8,643 nucleotides of DNA, taken from contig JAQBPS010000731.1 of the NCBI GenBank assembly GCA_028287415.1, forward strand, positions 1 through 8,643, written 5' to 3'. The position numbers were made by a program, and so were the translations under genes. Source of the DNA: Bacillota bacterium. GTDB lineage: Bacteria > Bacillota > Sulfobacillia > Symbiobacteriales > Symbiobacteriaceae. Position 1 is the stretch's first letter; each line of letters begins with the position of its first letter. The notes beneath the pieces are model-generated. The model was not told where the DNA came from and made no database searches. It saw only the letters and a program-made list of their open reading frames with translations. Shown one piece after another: positions 7,076-8,643 of this stretch.

Positions 7076-7546
7076 CTAACGGCCAATCTGCAGTGCTGTG
7101 GAGACCATCGACTTGAATGCATTCAGCGCCGTGACGTTCGCCTCATAGGCGCGGGAGGCCGAAATCAGGTCGACCATCTCCGTGACTGTATCAACGTTCG
7201 GCAGCTGTACATACCCGTTCTGGTCAGCGTCCGGGTTTGATGGGTCGTACTTCACCTTGAACGGCCGCTGATCATGGACCACCTGGAGGACCCGCACGCC
7301 CTGCCCGACCTCAACGTCGGGGCTGGCAGCGTCGGCTGCTGTCGGACCCCCAACCATGCTCTGCGAAAGGGAGGAAGCGAATGAGGGGCGGCTGCCCAGC
7401 ACGACCATCTCGCGCTGGTAGGGCCCGCCCGCGGCGGTCCGGGTGGTGTTGGCATTGGCGATGTTGTTGGCGATCACGTCCATGCGCAGCCGTTCGGCTG
7501 TCAGGCCGGAAGCGCTTGTTTCCAGCGGGGAGAACCACTTGATCAT
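7076..7546 (-). CDS. flgC: FlgC, flagellar proximal rod protein
   Basis: 156 aa, a little longer than the typical 135-150. FlgC is a structural subunit of the proximal rod, exported through the flagellar type III system. The N-terminal rod/hook signature is at 18-31 (ERLRMDVIANNIAN), followed by the family's YQREMVVL at 43-50. The C-terminal rod domain shows GVRVLQVVHDQRPFKVKYDP (83-102), GYVQLPNVDTVTEMVDLISA (111-130) and SRAYEANVTALNAFKSM (131-147). Residues 52-78 are a Ser/Ala/Gly-rich insertion that accounts for the extra length. The ATG (7544-7546) has GGAGG about 10 nt upstream, built into the end of flgB; the intergenic gap is 4 nt, so translation is probably coupled to flgB. Confidence 0.98.
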   Translation of the reverse strand: MIKWFSPLETSASGLTAERLRMDVIANNIANANTTRTAAGGPYQREMVVLGSRPSFASSLSQSMVGGPTAADAASPDVEVGQGVRVLQVVHDQRPFKVKYDPSNPDADQNGYVQLPNVDTVTEMVDLISASRAYEANVTALNAFKSMVSTALQIGR

Positions 7547-7550
7547 CTAC

Positions 7551-7976
7551 CTACTTCCTCCCTTCCGTGATGACGGTGCGCAGGCGGTTGAACTCATCGC
7601 TCACCGAGCGCACCAGGGCCTCGTACCACAACTGGTTGGCTGCGAGCTTGGCCATCTCGGCCTCCGGGTCCACGTTGTTGCCATCCTGGCGCATCACGCC
7701 GTTGGTGACCGGGACGACCATCGGGAGCACGGGCCCTGGCGCAGTGGCCACCGCGGGGATGGGGATATGGCGCGGATCGGTGGTAATGCCCTGTAACTGG
7801 GGGGATGCGGCAGGGCCATCAAGTGCTTGCTTGAGCCGATCCTCAAAGGAGACCTCCGAGGCCTGAAACCCGGGCACGTTCACATTCGCAAGATTGTTGG
7901 CGATCACTTGATGACGCAGGGTGGCCGCCTGCATGGATTGCTCCAGCGTCCCCACGATCTTCGGAAACACCGCCAT
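7551..7976 (-). CDS. flgB: FlgB, flagellar proximal rod protein; first gene of the operon
   Basis: 141 aa, within the usual 130-140. FlgB is a proximal rod subunit assembled on FliE. The rod-protein N-terminal signature is at 21-45: RHQVIANNLANVNVPGFQAS then EVSFE. A central variable Pro-rich segment (about 52-95) precedes the conserved NVDPEAEMAKLAANQLWYEALVRSV region at 101-125, which is specific for FlgB. The ATG (7974-7976) has a very purine-rich GGGGAGGGGAG only a few bases upstream. It is the first flagellar gene after codY, as in Bacillus, and is separated from codY by 595 nt of terminators and leader. Confidence 0.98.
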   Translation of the reverse strand: MAVFPKIVGTLEQSMQAATLRHQVIANNLANVNVPGFQASEVSFEDRLKQALDGPAASPQLQGITTDPRHIPIPAVATAPGPVLPMVVPVTNGVMRQDGNNVDPEAEMAKLAANQLWYEALVRSVSDEFNRLRTVITEGRK

Positions 7977-8005
7977 GGACTCCCCTCCCCGCGGGACTTT
8001 TGTCC
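7977..8005 (-). promoter_or_regulatory. flgB ribosome-binding site with adjacent small hairpin
   Basis: On the minus strand the Shine-Dalgarno is GGGGAGGGGAG, ending about 4 nt before the flgB ATG. Just upstream, GGAC-AAAA-GTCC (8005-7994) forms a 4-bp hairpin, and the palindrome CCCGCGGG (7995-7988) abuts the SD. A second GTCC (7980-7977) lies right before the ATG and could pair with the same GGAC, enclosing the SD. The SD is seen directly; any switching is inference. Confidence 0.6.
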
Positions 8006-8061
8006 TACACCTACTTACGAATCATACGAGAATAAGTTCGGTAATGGATCAGTAAAAACCG

Positions 8062-8076
8062 TACATTTTAGATGTA
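8062..8076. repeat. Small operator-like dyad in the flgB leader
   Basis: tacat (8062-8066) and atgta (8072-8076) are inverse complements around a 5-nt AT-rich spacer. The size and spacing suit a regulator dimer site, but a 5-bp dyad in AT-rich DNA can arise by chance. Confidence 0.3.
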
Positions 8077-8113
8077 AACGACAGATCACAGTCGGATTAA
8101 CATTCTCCATTCT

Positions 8114-8150
8114 CATATACAGATCAGCCAGTACCTGGACATCTTATATG
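8114..8150 (-). other. Imperfect long hairpin in the flgB leader
   Basis: catatacagat (8114-8124) pairs with atcttatatg (8141-8150) with a single bulged base. Nested inside, ccag (8128-8131) pairs with ctgg (8135-8138) around a 3-nt loop, leaving a small asymmetric internal loop between the two stems. This gives about 14 pairs in total. No U-run follows on the minus strand. It overlaps one candidate -10 (TATAAG), so it is either an operator or, if transcription starts upstream, an RNA leader structure. I do not recognise a known riboswitch in it. Confidence 0.55.
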
Positions 8151-8227
8151 TATTTAATGGCAAGGATTAAAAACCCTCCTGGTAAACGGGAAAATGAGGC
8201 AATGGTCCTGTTTATCGGAAATGATCC

Positions 8228-8259
8228 GGGACCGGGATAGGGCGGGCGCCGGGGCGGGG
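8228..8259 (+). other. G-quadruplex-capable G-run cluster
   Basis: Six runs of at least three G occur on the plus strand at 8228-8230, 8234-8236, 8240-8242, 8244-8246, 8251-8254 and 8256-8259, with 1-4 nt linkers. This meets the usual G3+N1-7 rule for a quadruplex. The plus strand is the template strand for codY and flgB, so folding would obstruct read-through polymerase and not form in the mRNA. Confidence 0.6.
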
Positions 8260-8281
8260 CATAGGCTCCGTTAAAGCAGAA

Positions 8282-8310
8282 GCCCCGTGACGGCGTTGAC
8301 GTCACGAGGC
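8282..8310 (-). other. Hairpin upstream of the flagellar leader (weak terminator candidate)
   Basis: gccccgtgac (8282-8291) and gtcacgaggc (8301-8310) form a 10-position stem with one mismatch and a 9-nt loop. On the minus strand it is followed by TTCTGCTTTAA, a broken U-rich tail, so it may be the last and weakest of the terminators after codY. Confidence 0.5.
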
Positions 8311-8316
8311 GAAGGA

Positions 8317-8373
8317 AAACCCCCACCGTTTCCGTCAAGCGTTGGATGCTTAACACGGAAGCGGTGGGGGTTT
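8317..8373 (-). terminator. Strong intrinsic terminator-like hairpin, 19-bp stem
   Basis: aaacccccaccgtttccgt (8317-8335) pairs with acggaagcggtgggggttt (8355-8373); the only deviation gives a G-U/A-C type position. In the minus-strand RNA the stem ends in a run of G followed by UUUUCCUU, the form of a rho-independent terminator. The 19-nt loop contains a further aagc/gctt stem (8337-8340 with 8348-8351). On the plus strand only three U follow, so the main direction is leftward. Confidence 0.8.
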
Positions 8374-8419
8374 GACGAGGCGACCGGGGCTAGCGACGAT
8401 TACTAGAGGCGGGGCAAGG

Positions 8420-8464
8420 AACAAACGCCCCGAAACTGCGAGTTCAGCGTTCGGGGCGTTTGTT
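8420..8464. terminator. Bidirectional terminator-like hairpin, perfect 15-bp stem
   Basis: aacaaacgccccgaa (8420-8434) and ttcggggcgtttgtt (8450-8464) are perfect inverse complements with a 15-nt loop. Both directions end in GUUUGUU, so the element could stop transcription from either side. No plus-strand gene is seen near it, so its likely use is on the minus strand after codY. Confidence 0.78.
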
Positions 8465-8465
8465 T

Positions 8466-8507
8466 CGCCGTCGAAAGGTGAAGGGGGGGCTGCGCTCAGC
8501 GACGGCG
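8466..8507. repeat. Inverted repeat between the two codY-proximal terminators
   Basis: cgccgtcg (8466-8473) and cgacggcg (8500-8507) are perfect 8-bp arms with a 26-nt loop. Inside, gctg (8489-8492) and cagc (8497-8500) form a small nested stem that shares its last base with the outer arm. No U-run follows. Confidence 0.55.
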
Positions 8508-8509
8508 CA

Positions 8510-8556
8510 CAAAGCGCCCCACACGCTCAAATCGTTATGTGCGGGGCGCTTTGAGC
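8510..8556 (-). terminator. codY-proximal intrinsic terminator
   Basis: caaagcgccccacac (8510-8524) pairs with gtgcggggcgctttg (8539-8553), 15 positions with one wobble and a 14-nt loop, starting 18 nt after the codY stop. The 3' side on the minus strand reads GGGGCGCTTTG, giving only a short U tract. A second pairing, gctcaaa (8525-8531) with tttgagc (8550-8556), overlaps the main stem and excludes it. The main stem is much stronger, so it should dominate. Confidence 0.72.
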
Positions 8557-8571
8557 TTGCCCCTCTTCACT

Positions 8572-8643
8572 TTAACGAAGCTTGCGGAGCTCTTCGACCA
8601 GGCGATCGTTCAGCACCTTGATGTGGGTGCCCTTCATGCCCAG
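8572..8643 (-). CDS. codY: CodY, GTP/branched-chain amino acid-sensing global regulator (C-terminal end only)
   Basis: The last 23 residues and the TAA stop are present; the gene enters from the right edge. The C-terminus reads LGMKGTHIKVLNDRLVEELR then KLR. It closely matches the end of CodY's winged-helix domain, where GMKGT-I-KVLND is nearly invariant. CodY represses nutrient-acquisition, and in several Firmicutes motility, genes when GTP and branched-chain amino acids are plentiful. Its place directly upstream of flgB is the Bacillus arrangement (codV-clpQ-clpY-codY-flgB). Identity is firm despite the short fragment because the motif and the synteny agree. Confidence 0.93.
   Translation of the reverse strand: MGMKGTHIKVLNDRLVEELRKLR

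Larger units (their letters stand above)
8006..8220 (-). promoter_or_regulatory. AT-rich promoter/leader region of the flagellar operon
   Basis: By direct count 8041-8160 is 43/120 G+C (36%), in sharp contrast to the GC-rich genes around it. It holds no gene I can support. Candidate -10 elements on the minus strand are TATGAT (8026-8021) and TATAAG (8148-8143), but neither has a convincing -35 at 16-18 nt. CCGATAAA (8217-8210) resembles the -10 core of sigma-D/FliA promoters but lacks a TAAA element 15 nt upstream. Dyads occur at 8114-8150 and 8062-8076. Position and base composition make this the probable site of operon transcription start; the exact promoter is not resolved. Confidence 0.5.

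Noticed and set aside
8101..8180. Small leader peptide candidate after AGGAGG (minus strand, TTG at 8163-8161, 17 codons)
   Set aside because: The spacing of 11 nt and the TTG start are marginal, the peptide has no regulatory codon run, and it overlaps the leader hairpin.
8192..8240. Sigma-D/FliA promoter at CCGATAAA
   Set aside because: The -10 core is good, but the sequence 15 nt upstream is ATCC/TATC, not TAAA.
7977..8280. c-di-GMP riboswitch before the flagellar operon
   Set aside because: Known motility riboswitch cores (for example GGACGCAAAGC-type and AAACC elements of GEMM) are not visible on the minus strand.
8144..8356. 70-codon minus-strand frame in the codY-flgB gap
   Set aside because: Its GTG start lies inside the arm of the large terminator hairpin, there is no SD, and it crosses the G-run cluster and the AT-rich leader.
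8372..8554. 60-codon plus-strand frame over the terminators
   Set aside because: It is made of inverted-repeat arms and has no ribosome site or domain.

Overview
The window is high-GC DNA carrying a tightly packed flagellar operon on the minus strand, preceded (at the right edge) by the end of codY. In transcription order, right to left: codY 3' end (8643-8572), a 595-bp gene-free region, then flgB, flgC, fliE, fliF, fliG, fliH, fliI, fliJ, ylxF (a MotE-like membrane protein) and the N-terminal part of fliK, which runs off the left edge. The order codY-flgB-flgC-fliE-fliF-fliG-fliH-fliI-fliJ-ylxF-fliK matches the start of the Bacillus subtilis fla/che operon. CodY is restricted to Firmicutes, so this is most likely a GC-rich Firmicute of the Symbiobacterium/Thermaerobacter kind; the exact genus is inference.

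The ten flagellar genes build the base of the flagellum from the inside out. FliF is the MS-ring and FliG the rotor/switch ring. FliH, FliI and FliJ are the export ATPase complex. FliE, FlgB and FlgC are the MS-ring adaptor and proximal rod. FliK measures hook length, and YlxF is a membrane-anchored coiled-coil protein of unsettled role. Gaps are 2-68 nt and fliG/fliH overlap by 11 nt, so one polycistronic mRNA is expected. Six genes use TTG or GTG starts, each supported by a purine-rich Shine-Dalgarno; the first three genes and ylxF use ATG.

The codY-flgB interval splits in two. The codY-proximal half (8282-8556) is almost wholly inverted repeats: at least five hairpins, three strong enough to be intrinsic terminators. 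The flgB-proximal half (about 8006-8220) drops to about 36% G+C in its core and holds an imperfect long hairpin and smaller dyads. It is the likely promoter/leader of the flagellar operon. A G-run cluster capable of forming a G-quadruplex sits between the halves.

Nothing here is clearly a new system. The points most worth a second look are the 18-bp tandem repeat in fliK (a molecular-ruler gene), the hairpin array after codY, the structured AT-rich leader, and paired hairpins inside fliH.
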